DNA from: Planctomycetota bacterium
Lineage (GTDB): Bacteria > Planctomycetota > Phycisphaerae > Sedimentisphaerales > Anaerobacaceae
Direction: 5' to 3'
Assembly (NCBI GenBank): GCA_019456255.1
Contig: VRUG01000006.1
Coordinates: forward strand, 1-64,000
DNA: 64,000 nucleotides
Shown: piece by piece, positions 63,784-64,000 of the stretch
How positions within the stretch are numbered: the stretch's first letter is position 1
Layout of the letters: the number at the start of each line of letters is the position of its first letter
Notes under the pieces: model-generated
Seen by the model: the letters and a program-made list of their open reading frames with translations, nothing else
Told to the model about the DNA's origin: nothing
Database searches by the model: none
Position numbers and translations under genes: made by a program

Positions 63784-64000
63784 TTATTTTTTTAGCCTTG
63801 AAAGGGCCCATTTGTACTCTTCTGCAATAGCTTCTACCACGTTTTTGTCCCGCATAGATTGCGGTAGTACATCAAAAGTGTAGGTTTCAATTTCAAGATG
63901 CTCGGTTGCCCCTTTGGTTAGCAGGTCAAAAAAATTGTCATCTAAACAATCTGAGGTTGATTGCAGCAAACCGCTTTGTTTGAAAAACAAGGGGACATGA
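63784..64000 (-). CDS. 3' end of a gene cut by the window edge, possibly eboE-like
   Basis: The last 72 or so codons of a minus-strand gene; the frame stays open to the end of the window, so the TTG at 63990 need not be the start. The end contains HLEIETYTFDVLPQSMR and VVEAIAEEYKWALSRLK. The ETYTxDVLP pattern recalls the C terminus of the xylose-isomerase-like protein EboE of the ebo metabolite-traffic cluster; this is from memory of the family and moderate at best. A stretch of about 95 bases separates its stop from the start of the polyferredoxin gene. Confidence 0.45.
   Translation of the reverse strand, partial: HVPLFFKQSGLLQSTSDCLDDNFFDLLTKGATEHLEIETYTFDVLPQSMRDKNVVEAIAEEYKWALSRLKK

Overview
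The window looks like a chromosomal piece of a planctomycete, most likely of the class Phycisphaerae (an inference). The reasons are a Tat-exported Gfo/Idh/MocA protein, a CRTAC1-type FG-GAP/ASPIC protein, a lamin-tail-domain secreted protein, several TPR lipoprotein or membrane proteins, sugar and uronate catabolism, and a capsule locus with a TPR-fused ligase. No rRNA, tRNA or CRISPR array was seen. Base composition is moderate, with AT-rich islands at 0.4-4 kb, 15.4-17 kb and 32.4-36.8 kb.

Layout. 0.4-4.0 kb: an AT-rich pair, a spore-photoproduct-lyase-like radical SAM protein and an Eco57I/TaqI-type DNA methyltransferase whose motif IV reads GGPPF instead of NPPF. 4.0-5.2 kb: non-coding debris holding ends of three different genes (NapC/NirT cytochrome, corrinoid protein, ThuA), a terminator-like repeat and REP-like hairpins. 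5.2-13.3 kb: a sugar operon (Gfo/Idh/MocA oxidoreductase, sugar-phosphate isomerase, xylA, xylB, Tat Gfo/Idh/MocA, MFS transporter). 13.3-14.7 kb: an AI-2E family permease whose 5' end is tandemly duplicated. 14.7-17.8 kb: repeats, a strong palindrome, a tail-anchored protein of unknown function and a REP-associated tyrosine transposase with REP hairpins on both sides. 17.9-21.7 kb: secreted proteins, including a lipoprotein with an archaemetzincin-like zinc signature.

22.3-37.7 kb: an eleven-gene exopolysaccharide operon (Wza-like export lipoprotein, Wzz/BY-kinase, PHP phosphatase, TPR-fused ligase, WecA-like initiator, flippase, CDP-alcohol phosphotransferase, GT2, Wzy-like polymerase, GT9, WecG/TagA) closed by a strong intrinsic terminator. 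37.9-41.8 kb: a lipid-transport cassette of MlaC/HpnM-like, HpnN-like RND and MlaA proteins without any ABC component. 41.9-45.4 kb: TPR, CRTAC1 and Nudix-like genes. 45.5-50.1 kb: a lamin-tail secreted protein, then a uronate operon (SSS symporter and uxaC) with a 22-codon stub of a lost SDR reductase between the two genes.

50.1-63.7 kb is one long minus-strand block. In transcription order it encodes a NapH/NosR-like polyferredoxin with a CuA-like cupredoxin domain, an FG-GAP membrane protein, two paralogous TPR proteins, a serine hydrolase and a FixL/FixJ-type two-component system. This set is the best candidate for an undescribed redox or sensing system. A 3' gene end, possibly eboE-like, is cut off by the right edge.

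A theme across the window is short stubs of deleted genes that keep their start or stop region at operon junctions (4.5-4.9, 10.5, 13.5, 33.2 and 48.6 kb), together with small hairpin repeats. This suggests a genome shaped by repeated small deletions and duplications.
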